Source: Haliscomenobacter sp. (GTDB lineage: Bacteria; Bacteroidota; Bacteroidia; Chitinophagales; Saprospiraceae). From it: 64,000 bases of DNA. The notes beneath the pieces were generated by a model that ran no database searches, was not told where the DNA came from, and saw only the letters and a list, made by a program, of their open reading frames with translations. Below, piece by piece: positions 35,946 to 45,093 of this stretch (its first letter is position 1; each line of letters opens with the position of its first letter). The DNA lies in the NCBI GenBank assembly GCA_016707205.1, contig JADJHZ010000019.1:4498-68497 (forward strand). Direction: 5' to 3'. Made by a program: the position numbers and the translations under genes.

Positions 35946-36757
35946 ACTTTACGTCTTCTCCAAACAACAACCCCCACCGCTCCTGCGAGCCACAGCGGCC
36001 AGAGGTATAGGATGCCGAGGGTCAGGCTCTGGAGCAGCTTCCATCCGCTGGCCAGGTTGTCCGCGACCCGCTTGCCGAAAGGGTATTCGACGCTTTCCGG
36101 CTCGGTTTGCCGGGTGACGGGCTGGTAGAGTTCCAGGGTCAGGGTGCTTAGGGCGACCTGGTTGCTAAGGTATTTGAGGCGGCCTTCCTGCGCTTCGATC
36201 TCTTCCTGGAGGACGCGGATTTTTTCCTCGGCGTCGAGCACTTCGGTCACGGTGCGGGCTTTATTGCGCAGGATGTCGATATAGCGGTCGCGGACCTCTT
36301 TTTTGGTGCGCAGGCGGGTTTCGATGTCCACGTATTCCGCGGTGACATCTTCGGAGTGCAGGTTGCGGTAATGGACATAGGTGGCCTCCCGGCTGATCCG
36401 TTCGAGCAAGGTGTCCAGTTTGTCCGATGGGATGCGGATGGTCAGCATGTTTTCTATGGAGGACTGAGAATGCACCCAGTTCATTTGGGTGATCGACCCC
36501 TTCATCCCTTCTACGGCCTGGCGGACGGATTGGGTGCTGCGTTCCAGGTCTTTCACGCGGCAGCGCATGGAGGCCGTCAGGATGATCTTTGGTTGGGGCG
36601 CGGCGCTCTGATCGCCGGGAGGCGTAGGTGCTTCCCCGGTGCGGGGCATTTCCATGGTCATCGTTTTTTCGGAAGCAGCATAATCTTGCTGGCTCCCGGA
36701 ATGGTTGCAGGCGGGAAATAGGGCGGCAACCAGTAGAAAAATCGGGTAGCGGTACAT
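35933..36757 (-). CDS. DUF4349 lipoprotein
   Basis: A 274-aa membrane-bound protein. The signal peptide ends in a lipobox (VAALFPAC), so Cys is probably lipidated. The DUF4349 domain (about 58-225) contains paired beta strands and a central coiled coil (DAEEKIRVLQEEIEAQEGRLKYL). A C-terminal helix (about 240-262, ILYLWPLWLAGAVGVVVW) is followed by RRRK. Function is unknown in the family. The final residues FRR and the stop lie within an AACGCCTAA repeat. Confidence 0.88.
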   Translation of the reverse strand: MYRYPIFLLVAALFPACNHSGSQQDYAASEKTMTMEMPRTGEAPTPPGDQSAAPQPKIILTASMRCRVKDLERSTQSVRQAVEGMKGSITQMNWVHSQSSIENMLTIRIPSDKLDTLLERISREATYVHYRNLHSEDVTAEYVDIETRLRTKKEVRDRYIDILRNKARTVTEVLDAEEKIRVLQEEIEAQEGRLKYLSNQVALSTLTLELYQPVTRQTEPESVEYPFGKRVADNLASGWKLLQSLTLGILYLWPLWLAGAVGVVVWRRRKVFRR

Positions 36758-36932
36758 GGAGGAAGGGTTTTAACGTGAAATAGAAATCAATTTCCAAATG
36801 CGTTACATTGAATATAAGATGCAAGCCAAAGGAAAATTGCCTAAGCGCGGTGAAAAAAAATATTTCGATGAGATGGGCGTATGGATTTCTGTTTAACTTA
36901 CAGCCCGCAAAAAACACGTAAAATCGAACCAT

Positions 36933-38366
36933 ATGACCATTCAGCAGAACCCTGCCCCTCGCATGGCAGGTATCGTTTCTTCCCTGGCTAAAAATGCCTG
37001 GGTGTGGGTAGTCGTCACCATTGCAGCTATTCTCAACTGGCTGGCATTTAGCCTGAACGGCGTGCCCGAAACAGTAGCGTTGGCCTCCCGCTGGGTGGCC
37101 ATCCTGGCGCTGGGATACCTGACCTGGAAAAAGAAGAGCCTGACGGTCTGGATCTTGTACTCCCTGGTCCTGGGCGCCGAGCTGGGCTTTGATTTTCCCC
37201 AGTTTGCCGATTGGTACAACGTGTTCAGCAAGATTTTCATCAAGCTCATCAAGACCATCATCGCCCCCTTGCTTTTTGGTACGCTGGTGGTGGGTATTGC
37301 CGGGCATGCCGACATGAAACAGGTAGGACGCATGGGCCTTAAGGCGCTGATTTATTTTGAAGTAGTAACGACGATCGCCCTGGTGATCGGTCTGTTTGCG
37401 ATCAATATTTCCAAAGCCGGGGTGGGCATCCCGCAGATGGACCTCAGTGGAGAACTTCCCGAAGTGCGCACGCCGATGACCGGTCCGGAAATCGTCCTGC
37501 ACACCTTCCCCGAAAACATCGTGAAATCTATCGCAGAAGGGGAGATCCTGCAGATTGTGGTATTCTGTCTGCTTTTTGCGTTTGCCATGACGCTGGTGCC
37601 GTTTGGACAGCGCCGCCCTTTCCTGGTGTTTGCCGAGAGCCTTTCCGAGATCATGTTCAAATTCACCGGGTTGGTGATGTACATTGCCCCGTTCGGGGTT
37701 GGGGGCGCCATCGCCTATACGGTAGCCAAAATGGGGCTTGGAGTCTTCCAAAACCTGGCCATGCTGCTCGTGACCCTGTACGTGGCGCTTTTCGTCTTCG
37801 TGTTATTTGTGCTGGTACCGATTGCCTTGCTCTTTAAAGTACCCATCCGCCGCTTCTGGAAATACGCCAGCGAACCGGTGACGATTGCTTTTGCGACCAC
37901 GAGCTCCGAAGCCGCCCTGCCCAAAGCGCTGGAGAATATGGAAAAGTATGGCGTATCAAGAAAAGTAGTCTCGTTTGTGCTTCCCACCGGCTTGAGTTTT
38001 AACCTCGACGGTTCTACGCTCTACCTTTCCCTTGCAGCGATTTTCGTCGCCCAGGCAGCCAATATCCACCTCAGTATCGGCGAGCAGATCGCTATGCTCG
38101 TCACCCTGATGCTGACCACCAAAGGGATTGCAGGCGTATCCCGGGCGTCGCTGGTCATCCTTCTGGGCACCGCTGCTTCCTTCGGCCTGCCCGAGTGGCC
38201 CATTGCCGCTATCCTCGGCATCGACGCCCTGATGGATATGGGCCGTACTGCCACCAACACCCTGGGCAACTGCCTCGCTACTGCTATCGTCGGCAAGTGG
38301 GAAAACGAAGTGCATTTCGAGGAAGGTAAGGATGCAGTGCCTACGCCGGCAGTGGACGGGCATTAG
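36933..38366 (+). CDS. Dicarboxylate/amino-acid:cation symporter (DAACS/GltP family)
   Basis: A 477-aa inner-membrane carrier for glutamate/aspartate or C4-dicarboxylates, driven by H+ or Na+. Family hallmarks: ATTSSEAALPKALENMEKYGV (hairpin HP1 serine-rich motif), LPTGLSFNLDGSTLYLSLAAIFVAQAAN (TM7 NMDGT-type motif, here NLDGS) and RTATNTLGNCLA (TM8 substrate-contact D-R-x-x-T-x-x-N). It is longer at the N-terminus than DctA, with extra hydrophobic segments, as often in Bacteroidota members. It ends at a repeat-filled gap. Confidence 0.93.
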   Translation: MTIQQNPAPRMAGIVSSLAKNAWVWVVVTIAAILNWLAFSLNGVPETVALASRWVAILALGYLTWKKKSLTVWILYSLVLGAELGFDFPQFADWYNVFSKIFIKLIKTIIAPLLFGTLVVGIAGHADMKQVGRMGLKALIYFEVVTTIALVIGLFAINISKAGVGIPQMDLSGELPEVRTPMTGPEIVLHTFPENIVKSIAEGEILQIVVFCLLFAFAMTLVPFGQRRPFLVFAESLSEIMFKFTGLVMYIAPFGVGGAIAYTVAKMGLGVFQNLAMLLVTLYVALFVFVLFVLVPIALLFKVPIRRFWKYASEPVTIAFATTSSEAALPKALENMEKYGVSRKVVSFVLPTGLSFNLDGSTLYLSLAAIFVAQAANIHLSIGEQIAMLVTLMLTTKGIAGVSRASLVILLGTAASFGLPEWPIAAILGIDALMDMGRTATNTLGNCLATAIVGKWENEVHFEEGKDAVPTPAVDGH

Positions 38367-38368
38367 AC

Positions 38369-38519
38369 GCGTTTGGGGCGTTTAGGCGTTAAGGAGTTTA
38401 GGCGTTAGGGCGGTTGGTGAAAATATTGAAACGCATTGTTTTGCGTCTGCACAGCCCCCAACCACCTCAACGCCCTAACGCCTCAACGCCTAAACGCACT
38501 AACGTCCCAACCCCTAAAC
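38369..38519. repeat. Large GGCGTTA/AACGCC inverted repeat
   Basis: The left side (38369-38417) is GGCGTTTA/GGCGTTAG units. The right side (38458-38519) is the complementary units. A perfect 13-bp core is AGGCGTTAGGGCG (38400-38412) with 38471-38483, plus GGTTGG/CCAACC inside. The AT-rich 40-nt loop is unrelated. It lies between convergent genes and reaches the stop codon of the downstream one. Confidence 0.75.
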
Positions 38520-39827
38520 CTTTATAAAAATCCGATTCCGATACAGCGCCCACGAGCAAAGGAAGATGAACGCAATATGCAGGATCGCGAATCCAAGCGA
38601 CGCGTTGATGGGGGAGAAATAAGGCGTAAACAGGGTATCGTAGAGCCAGCCGCGGACGGTTTGGGTCGTTTCTGCATCAACCTGCCAGTGAATGGCGGAC
38701 ATCAGCTTGGCCAGCACGCCGGAAAGCACAAACGCAAACAGGGCGTTTACGCCGTATATTTCAAAAGGTTTGCTCCAGGCTTTGATCCCCTTGAGGTCGA
38801 TCAGCCAGTAGGCCGCACCGAGGAAAACCTGGGCCAAACCGCCGACGTACAGCACGTAGGAGCTGGTCCAGAGGGCTTTGTTGATCGGGAAAACCAGGTT
38901 CCACAACTGTCCAAGGGCAATCAGGACGGCGCCGCTGATCAGCAGCCAAATCACTTTTTGCATACCGGTTTTGGACGAGCGCAGCAGCTCTCCCGTGAGA
39001 ATGCCTGCAATCGCTGTGCCTATGGCGGGGATGGTGCTCAGGAAACCCTCGGGGTCCCAGGTCTTGGATTGGCTCCACAGGTGCTGGATGCCAAAAACTA
39101 CACGGTCGGACCAGGCGGCCAGGTTAGTTCCGGGTTCCAGATTGGGCGCGACGCCGCCGGGAACCGGCACAAGGGTCATCACCCCCCAATACCCCAGCAA
39201 CAAAAAGACGGCTACACCGAACAACACCCGGGGCGAATAATGCAAAAAGAGCAACGACGCTGCGGCGTACACAATGGCAATGCGCTGCAATACACCGGGG
39301 ATGCGGAGCGTCCCCAGGTAGTAATGGTTTAATCCGATCATCGCCATAAGGATGGCGGCGCCCACAGCTACATACCCCAGCCCTTTTCGGGCGTTTTGAT
39401 AACCCGGGCTCTGAAACAATTCCTGATCAAAAATTTCGCGCACAAAAACGGCCAGCATGGCTACCGTCAAAAGGAGGTAGTGGACGGTCCGGAGCCAGAC
39501 AGGGCCTTCAAACCGGAAATGAGGAAAGGCCGCCAGAAATACCCCAAGCCCAAAAATCACGGCAGCGCGGTATCCGATCTTGCGGTACATCGCCGCAGGC
39601 GCGTCGCCGCGGTCTTTCCGCTTGCCCAGGGCAATGGAAATCGCCACCCCAACGATGAATAAAAAGAACGGGAAAATCCAGTCGGTCGGCGTACACCCGT
39701 GCCAGGCGGCGTGGCGCAGCGGTGCGTAAATATTCCCCCAGTCGCCGGGGTTGTTCACCAGGATCATCCCGGCAATGGTAAGCCCCCGGAACACATCCAG
39801 GGAAAGCAAGCGTTTGGAAGGTTCCAT
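38514..39827 (-). CDS. HGSNAT-like membrane acyltransferase (DUF5009 / NagX type)
   Basis: A 437-aa polytopic inner-membrane protein with about 11-12 hydrophobic segments. It begins KRLLSLDVFRGLTIAGMILVNNPGDW and has PTDWIFPFFLFIVGVAISIAL, the hallmark of the heparan-alpha-glucosaminide N-acetyltransferase family. IPGVLQRIAIVYAAAS and EIYGVNALFAFVLSG are also typical. Members transfer acetyl groups across the membrane to amino sugars; the substrate here is not shown. The stop codon lies at the edge of a repeat. Confidence 0.9.
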   Translation of the reverse strand: MEPSKRLLSLDVFRGLTIAGMILVNNPGDWGNIYAPLRHAAWHGCTPTDWIFPFFLFIVGVAISIALGKRKDRGDAPAAMYRKIGYRAAVIFGLGVFLAAFPHFRFEGPVWLRTVHYLLLTVAMLAVFVREIFDQELFQSPGYQNARKGLGYVAVGAAILMAMIGLNHYYLGTLRIPGVLQRIAIVYAAASLLFLHYSPRVLFGVAVFLLLGYWGVMTLVPVPGGVAPNLEPGTNLAAWSDRVVFGIQHLWSQSKTWDPEGFLSTIPAIGTAIAGILTGELLRSSKTGMQKVIWLLISGAVLIALGQLWNLVFPINKALWTSSYVLYVGGLAQVFLGAAYWLIDLKGIKAWSKPFEIYGVNALFAFVLSGVLAKLMSAIHWQVDAETTQTVRGWLYDTLFTPYFSPINASLGFAILHIAFIFLCSWALYRNRIFIKV

Positions 39828-39951
39828 ATGTTTAGTTTGGTTTTAGGCGATGCACGATTAAAATTAAGCCTAAAAGCGCAATCCTGTATAAAATCTTTAA
39901 CAAAGCAACTTTTACCGGCTTTTTTCGTCCTTATAATAAAAAGATTACGCC

Positions 39952-40632
39952 ATGAAACAGGTCCTTTGCAGGTTGATTTTGGTTTCAGTTGTGGCGGCTA
40001 TTCCCTTTGCTTCCAAAGGCCAGGAGCATACGTCGGCAGCTATGGCCATTCAGGGAGAAGGCCCATTGGTGGAGCAAACCTGGAACCTGGCGCCGTTTCA
40101 CAGCTTGTCGCTGGGGATTACCGCCAAGGTCTTGCTGCGGCAGGGAGATGAACAGAAAGTAGTAGTGCGGGGGCAAAAAAACATCCTGGAGAATATACGG
40201 CAGGAGGTCAAAGAGGGCGTTTGGCAGATCCAGTTCGAACAGAAGGTCAAGGCCCACGACTCGGTGTTTATCTGGGTGACGATGCCTTCTTTTCGCAATT
40301 TGACTATTGGCGGGTCGGGGGTCTTTATTTCCGAAAACGCCTTTGTGTTGAAGGAGGAAGCGGAACTCGTGCTCGGTGGCTCCGGGTTTTTTAACCTTCA
40401 GGGGCAGGCGCCAAGCCTTAAAATCAACGTTGCCGGTAGCGGCCGGGCCTTATTGACGGGTTTTGAGGCAGACAAGGTTCATGTGAGCATTGCCGGTTCC
40501 GGCGAAGTGCAGGTAGCGCCCCTTCAAACGCTGGAAGCGTCTATTGCCGGGAGCGGGCGGGTGCTGTATGCGGGAAATCCCTCCGTCCGTTCCAGCGTGG
40601 CCGGTAGCGGCACGGTGAAGCCCATCAACTGA
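39952..40632 (+). CDS. Exported head-GIN / DUF2807 protein
   Basis: 226 aa with a signal peptide (to about residue 23, FASKG-Q). A DUF2807 right-handed beta-helix-like putative adhesin domain fills the rest (about 45-220). Its regular GSG turns are visible: GGSGVF, GGSGFF, AGSGRA, AGSGEV, AGSGRV, AGSGTV. Probably periplasmic or surface-located, function unknown. The stop overlaps the recG stop region by 8 nt (convergent). Confidence 0.88.
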   Translation: MKQVLCRLILVSVVAAIPFASKGQEHTSAAMAIQGEGPLVEQTWNLAPFHSLSLGITAKVLLRQGDEQKVVVRGQKNILENIRQEVKEGVWQIQFEQKVKAHDSVFIWVTMPSFRNLTIGGSGVFISENAFVLKEEAELVLGGSGFFNLQGQAPSLKINVAGSGRALLTGFEADKVHVSIAGSGEVQVAPLQTLEASIAGSGRVLYAGNPSVRSSVAGSGTVKPIN

Positions 40633-42733
40633 TCCGGCTCCAGCCTTTCCATTCGCGTTTGTCTTGAGCTAAGAAGTGGCGGAGCGTGTCGTTTTCGGGC
40701 CGCTGAAGCTGCGGATCTTCGCCGAGGATGCGCTCGGCCATTTCCCGGGCAGCCTGAAGGATTTTCCCATCTTTGGCCAAATCGGCGATGTAAAGCTGCA
40801 CCAATCCGCTTTGCTGGGTGCCCTGGAGGTCGCCGGGACCGCGCAGCCGAAGGTCGGCTTCGGCAATCTCAAACCCGTTGTTGGTTTCTACCAGGGTTCG
40901 TATCCGCGCTTTCCCATCCGCGCTGAGTTTAAATCCGGACATGAGAATGCAGTACGACTGGTCGGCGCCCCGGCCCACACGGCCGCGCAACTGGTGCAAC
41001 TGGGAAAGCCCAAACCGCTCGGTGTTTTCCACGATCATGACGGAGGCATTGGGCACATTGACGCCCACTTCGATAACCGTGGTGGCCACCATGATCTGCG
41101 TTATACCCTGCACAAAACGCTGCATCTCGTAGTCTTTTTCTGCCGGTTTCATCCTCCCGTGCACGATGCTGATCTGATAGTGCGGGAGCGGGAATTCGCG
41201 CTGGATGGCTTCGTAGCCTTCCATCAGGTTTTTGAGGTCGGCTTTTTCGGATTCCTCAATCATGGGGTAGACGACGTAGACCTGCCTGCCGAGCGCGATC
41301 TGTTCTTTCATGAATCCAAAGATCCGAATCCGGTGGTTTTCGTTCCGGTGCTGGGTGATGACTTCCTTCCTTCCGGGAGGGAGTTCGTCGATCACCGACA
41401 CGTCGAGGTCGCCATAAAGGGTCATAGCGAGCGTTCGGGGAATAGGGGTGGCCGTCATCACCAGAATATGCGGAGGATAGGCATGGCTTTTCTGCCAGAG
41501 TTTGGCGCGCTGCGCCACTCCGAAGCGGTGCTGTTCGTCGGTAATCGCCAGGCCGAGGCGCTGGAATACGACGGGGTCTTCCAGCAGCGCGTGGGTGCCG
41601 ATCAGGATCTGAATGGCGCCGGATGCCAAGTCGTCCAGAATGGCTTGGCGGGCTTTTCCCCGGATGCTCCCCGACAGGTAGGCGACGCGGATATCCATAG
41701 CGCTCAGGTAGCCGGTGATCGACAAAAAATGTTGTTGCGCCAGGATCTCCGTGGGCGCCATCATCGCCGCCTGGAATCCATTGTCCAGGGCAAGGAGCAT
41801 GCACAGCAGGGCGACCATGGTTTTGCCGGAGCCTACATCTCCCTGGAGGAGCCGGTTCATCTGTATGCCCGACCCCAGGTCGCGACGGATTTCCTTGATC
41901 ACCCGCTTCTGGGCCTCCGTTAGCTGGAATGGAAGGTGTTGGGTGTAAAATTCGTTGAAACCATCGCCCACTTTTTCAAACACGTACCCTCGGATTTCTT
42001 CTTTCCGTTTGTATTTCATCCTCAGGAGTCGGAGCTGGAGGTAAAACAGTTCTTCGAATTTGAGCCGGTTGCGCACCCGCTCCAAATCCTCTTCGCTTTT
42101 GGGGAAATGAATACCCTGGAAAGCTTCCCACCGTTTGGGGAAACGGAACGCCTGGACGAGCGGCTCCGGAAGGTTCTCCGGAAGGTCGTCCGGGGTTAAT
42201 TTTTCCAGCAAGGCTTTTACCAGACGCCTTCGGGCTTTGGAGTCCAGGCCCTGGGCGTTGAGCTTTTCGGTGCTGGGGTATACCGGGGCGAAACTGGCGG
42301 CCGCCTGCGTATTCTCCTCCGAAACGATCTCCATTTCCGGGTGGCTGATGCTCCAGCCATCCCTGAATGATTGGATTTTTCCGTAGACGACGTATTCCTG
42401 CCCCACTACCAGTTGTTTCTGCAACCAGTGCACCCCCGAAAACCACACGAGCTCGATCGCGCCGGTATCGTCGCGGAACTGGCCGCTTAAACGACGCTTG
42501 CGGCCCTCGCCTGCCAGATCCAGGCGGCGCAGAATACCGCGAAGCAAAATCGCTCCGCTGTCCTCCTCCAGTTCCCGGATTTTGTGGAACCGGGTCTTGT
42601 CCACATACCGGAACGGGAACTGAAACAGCAAATCCCGAAACGTATGGATCTGAAGCTCTTTGCGCAATAGCTCCCCCCGCTTCGGGCCCACGCCTTTCAG
42701 GTATTCGATCGGGCTGTCCAGGATGTCTTGCAT
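40625..42733 (-). CDS. recG: ATP-dependent DNA helicase RecG
   Basis: A 702-aa replication-fork-reversal and recombination helicase. The wedge (OB) domain at about 50-140 is followed by the helicase core: Walker A GDVGSGKT (298-305), motif Ia APTEILAQQH, the DEQH box (399-402, ITDEQHRFGVAQR), motif III MTATPIPRTLAM and motif VI QLRGRVGRGADQSYC. The RecG-specific C-terminal TRG region includes ADLRLRGPGDLQGTQQSG. Length and order are normal. The start MQDILDSPIEYLKGVGPKR matches the family's N-terminal wording. Confidence 0.97.
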   Translation of the reverse strand: MQDILDSPIEYLKGVGPKRGELLRKELQIHTFRDLLFQFPFRYVDKTRFHKIRELEEDSGAILLRGILRRLDLAGEGRKRRLSGQFRDDTGAIELVWFSGVHWLQKQLVVGQEYVVYGKIQSFRDGWSISHPEMEIVSEENTQAAASFAPVYPSTEKLNAQGLDSKARRRLVKALLEKLTPDDLPENLPEPLVQAFRFPKRWEAFQGIHFPKSEEDLERVRNRLKFEELFYLQLRLLRMKYKRKEEIRGYVFEKVGDGFNEFYTQHLPFQLTEAQKRVIKEIRRDLGSGIQMNRLLQGDVGSGKTMVALLCMLLALDNGFQAAMMAPTEILAQQHFLSITGYLSAMDIRVAYLSGSIRGKARQAILDDLASGAIQILIGTHALLEDPVVFQRLGLAITDEQHRFGVAQRAKLWQKSHAYPPHILVMTATPIPRTLAMTLYGDLDVSVIDELPPGRKEVITQHRNENHRIRIFGFMKEQIALGRQVYVVYPMIEESEKADLKNLMEGYEAIQREFPLPHYQISIVHGRMKPAEKDYEMQRFVQGITQIMVATTVIEVGVNVPNASVMIVENTERFGLSQLHQLRGRVGRGADQSYCILMSGFKLSADGKARIRTLVETNNGFEIAEADLRLRGPGDLQGTQQSGLVQLYIADLAKDGKILQAAREMAERILGEDPQLQRPENDTLRHFLAQDKREWKGWSRIS

Positions 42734-43082
42734 GTTTTAACAGGTTGCAACGTTGAAACGTTACGAAGTTACGAAGTTACGAGGTTACGAAGTTATGAAG
42801 TACGATTTACGAAGTACGAAGTATGGTGGACGGGTTGGTTGGTGGTTGATTAGTGGTTGGTGATTAGTGGTTGGTGATTAGAAGCCATCTCAAAACTATA
42901 GAATTTGGCGTTCTCCCCCTTCAAAGGGGGAAAGTGCTTCGTCAGCCTTTGCCAAGGGGTTAAGGAATGCCGCCCACCCTCTGGAAAGGTTTTGAGACAG
43001 CCCCCCTATCTGCTCGTCTCCAGAAGAGTAGCTTATTCAACGTTCGGATTTTCGATTATCTTTACCGTCAAATGAGGCGGGT
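42734..43082. repeat. Repeat-filled intergenic region with a 110-nt inverted-repeat element
   Basis: Direct units GTTACGAA (about 42760-42800), TACGAAG, then 14-nt GATTAGTGGTTGGT units (about 42848-42882) precede a segment bounded by TCTCAAAAC (42888-42896) and GTTTTGAGA (42989-42997). That segment holds the CCCCCTTCAAAGGGGG palindrome (within 42915-42941). A TATCTTTA box near 43054-43061 may be the rbfA promoter. The gap lies between divergently transcribed recG and rbfA. Confidence 0.6.
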
Positions 43083-43463
43083 ATGGAGACCATTAAACAA
43101 AGACAAGTCGGCGAGTTGGTAAAGCGGCACTTCAGCATGGTCCTGCAAGAGGAAGGAGGGTATGTGTATGGACCGACGCCTTTGGTAACGGTGACAGCAG
43201 TAAAGGTGTCTCCGGATCTGGGCCAGGCAAGGATATACCTGAGCGTATATAATACAGAGAATAAGCAGGCGGTAATTTTGGAGATGGAAGAGGAAAAAAG
43301 CCGGCTCAAGCAAGCTCTTGCCAGCCGGTTGCGCAAACAGGTGCGGCGCATTCCCGATGTCCAGTTTTTTCTCGACGATACCCTGGACGAGATGTTCCGG
43401 CTGCGCGACTTGTTTCAGCGGCTTCACGACGATAATCAAATGGGATCGGATAGCGAAGAGTAG
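43083..43463 (+). CDS. rbfA: Ribosome-binding factor A
   Basis: A 126-aa cytoplasmic 30S maturation factor with a KH-like fold. It shows the usual start (RQVGELVKRHFSMVLQEE), the VTVTAVKVSPDLGQARIYLSV strand-turn-strand and the ending RIPDVQFFLDDTLDEMFRLRDLF. The acidic tail (DNQMGSDSEE) is typical. The start ATG at 43083 is followed directly by the conserved helix. It is convergent with the Ppx/GppA gene, 11 nt apart. Confidence 0.95.
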   Translation: METIKQRQVGELVKRHFSMVLQEEGGYVYGPTPLVTVTAVKVSPDLGQARIYLSVYNTENKQAVILEMEEEKSRLKQALASRLRKQVRRIPDVQFFLDDTLDEMFRLRDLFQRLHDDNQMGSDSEE

Positions 43464-43474
43464 GGTGCGGGTCG

Positions 43475-44395
43475 TTACAGGCCTTCGAGCAGTTCGGATA
43501 GCATCCCTTCCTTCAGATCGTATTGAGAAACCCAGATCTCTTCGAACCCCGAGGCGTGCAGGACGAAATCAATCAGAATCATCGCCACGACGATCATATC
43601 AGCCCGGTATGGAGGCACTCCTTTCAAATGCAGCCGTTCTTCCAGATCTGCTTGCATAAACTGTTCCAGGATATGCGGAAACCGGTTGATTTTATGGATC
43701 GAGTAGGTGGGTGCTGTGGAGGCGCATTCGAGTAGATTTTCCAGTACGTCAAACGTTCCCGAAGCGCCCACCAGTTGGGAACAGGAAAACGTTTTTAGGG
43801 CTTCGGCAAGCGGGGCAAGCTGGGTTGCCAGGAACTGCCGGAGTTCGAAGACCTCGTCTTCCCCGATCGGTTCATGCCGGTGGAAGGTTCGGTATAAAAC
43901 GGCGACGCCAATAGGGAAACTATGCATCCAGAACACCTGGTTTTCGTTGGCGATGAGGAATTCCACGCTGCCGCCGCCAATGTCCATGATCAGTTTGGGC
44001 ATTTCGTCGAAGGGAATAGCCAGGCGGACTCCCCGAAGGATATAGCCGGCTTCCTGATTCCCGTCGATCAGTTGGATGGAAATGCCTGTTTTTTCCTTGA
44101 TCTCCCGCACAAAGTCCGTTCCATTCCCTGCGGTCCGAAGGGCGGCGGTGCCGAAGGCGCTGACGTGGGCGACCTGGTGGCGGTCCAGGATCTCCTTGTA
44201 GTCCAGCATGGTAGTCACTCCCCGTTGGTACGCTGTTGGGTGGATGAAGTGGATGCTTTCCTGGGCAAGTTTGACAAAACGCCTTTCCCGGAAAATTTCG
44301 GCGAAGCCCCCTTGGCTATCCGCGTGGGCGATAAGCAGGTGAAAGGTGTTGGTGCCCAGGTCGATCACTGCCAGCGGTTGGTTCGTTTTGATCAT
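43475..44395 (-). CDS. Ppx/GppA-family phosphatase (exopolyphosphatase-like)
   Basis: A 306-aa actin-like ATPase-fold enzyme. The family's phosphate-binding motifs are present: LAVIDLGTNTFHLLI near the N-terminus, the second loop LIMDIGGGSVEFLI and the catalytic-region NQEAGYI (Glu). It is the short form, without the C-terminal HD domain of E. coli Ppx, as usual in Bacteroidota. It hydrolyses polyphosphate or (p)ppGpp-type pentaphosphate; which one cannot be told. The porin-like gene lies 12 nt upstream on the same strand, possibly one operon. Confidence 0.92.
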   Translation of the reverse strand: MIKTNQPLAVIDLGTNTFHLLIAHADSQGGFAEIFRERRFVKLAQESIHFIHPTAYQRGVTTMLDYKEILDRHQVAHVSAFGTAALRTAGNGTDFVREIKEKTGISIQLIDGNQEAGYILRGVRLAIPFDEMPKLIMDIGGGSVEFLIANENQVFWMHSFPIGVAVLYRTFHRHEPIGEDEVFELRQFLATQLAPLAEALKTFSCSQLVGASGTFDVLENLLECASTAPTYSIHKINRFPHILEQFMQADLEERLHLKGVPPYRADMIVVAMILIDFVLHASGFEEIWVSQYDLKEGMLSELLEGL

Positions 44396-44407
44396 GTCCG
44401 GGTTTTT

Positions 44408-44995
44408 CTATAGCAAAAACACGCCCTGGATGCTGATCGCACGCGGGATCCATCTGGGAGCATTGCCATCGGATTGAAGGTTGGTAATATGTTTCGACCA
44501 GCGGATATTCAGGCCGGATTTAGGCGTTAAAAAAACGGTTGCTCCCAGGACGGCGGCCAGCTGATTCGCATTAAAGTCCTGGAGGCTGCTGACGTCGTCC
44601 CCAAAAGCATCGATGGTTTTGAAATCGATCAGCCGGGCATAGCTTGCGCCTGCCCCCAGCTGGAATTTCCATTCGTTAAACCGGAGCATAAAAGGGACTT
44701 CTACAAAATTGAGCCGGATGCGTTCGTAAGGGGCCGCCGGATCGTCGTTGTTGTTTCGCCGGGCGCCCTCCTGGGAGTAGCGCATTTCCATACTCACTTC
44801 CCATCGGTCGTTCAGGAGGGCGTTCACCTGCAGGCCGCCGGTCAGGCCGGGCTGGTTAAAGCCCGCCAGTTTGTCGCCGTCGATTTGAGCGAGGTTGATT
44901 CCGGCGTTCAAATAGCCCTGAAACCGCTGGCCGGATAGAGAGAGCGGACCAAGCGCCATCACTGCAATAAGAAACCGTTGGATTGCCAATGTCAT
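44408..44995 (-). CDS. Porin-family outer-membrane beta-barrel protein (PorT-like)
   Basis: A 195-aa exported protein. The start at 44995 gives a signal peptide (MTLAIQRFLIAVMALGPLSLSG-Q). An eight-strand OMP_b-brl_2-type barrel (FQGYLNAGINLAQIDGDK, WEVSMEMRYSQEGA, VEVPFMLRF, FQLGAGASYARLID, LNIRWSKHITNL) follows. It ends in GVFLL. The family includes PorT of the T9SS, but this small protein cannot be assigned to it. It is divergent from the conserved 101-aa protein, with 98 nt between. Confidence 0.82.
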   Translation of the reverse strand: MTLAIQRFLIAVMALGPLSLSGQRFQGYLNAGINLAQIDGDKLAGFNQPGLTGGLQVNALLNDRWEVSMEMRYSQEGARRNNNDDPAAPYERIRLNFVEVPFMLRFNEWKFQLGAGASYARLIDFKTIDAFGDDVSSLQDFNANQLAAVLGATVFLTPKSGLNIRWSKHITNLQSDGNAPRWIPRAISIQGVFLL

Positions 44996-45043
44996 GGGTG
45001 TTGTTTTTATGACGGATTGTTTAGATCGGCACGCAATTTGGCG

Positions 45044-45051
45044 TATTTTTG
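45044..45051 (+). promoter_or_regulatory. -7 promoter element TATTTTTG
   Basis: It matches TAnnTTTG, 42 nt before the ATG at 45094. A TTG at 45017-45019 is 24 nt upstream, somewhat far for the -33 box. Confidence 0.35.
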
Positions 45052-45093
45052 AGGGCAGCCGGCGGCGGTCCTTTCGCGGCACAAAAAAAAGAT

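Noticed and set aside
42760..42882. Possible CRISPR array
   Set aside because: Units are 7-14 nt, degenerate and contiguous, without spacers of constant length, and no cas gene is near.
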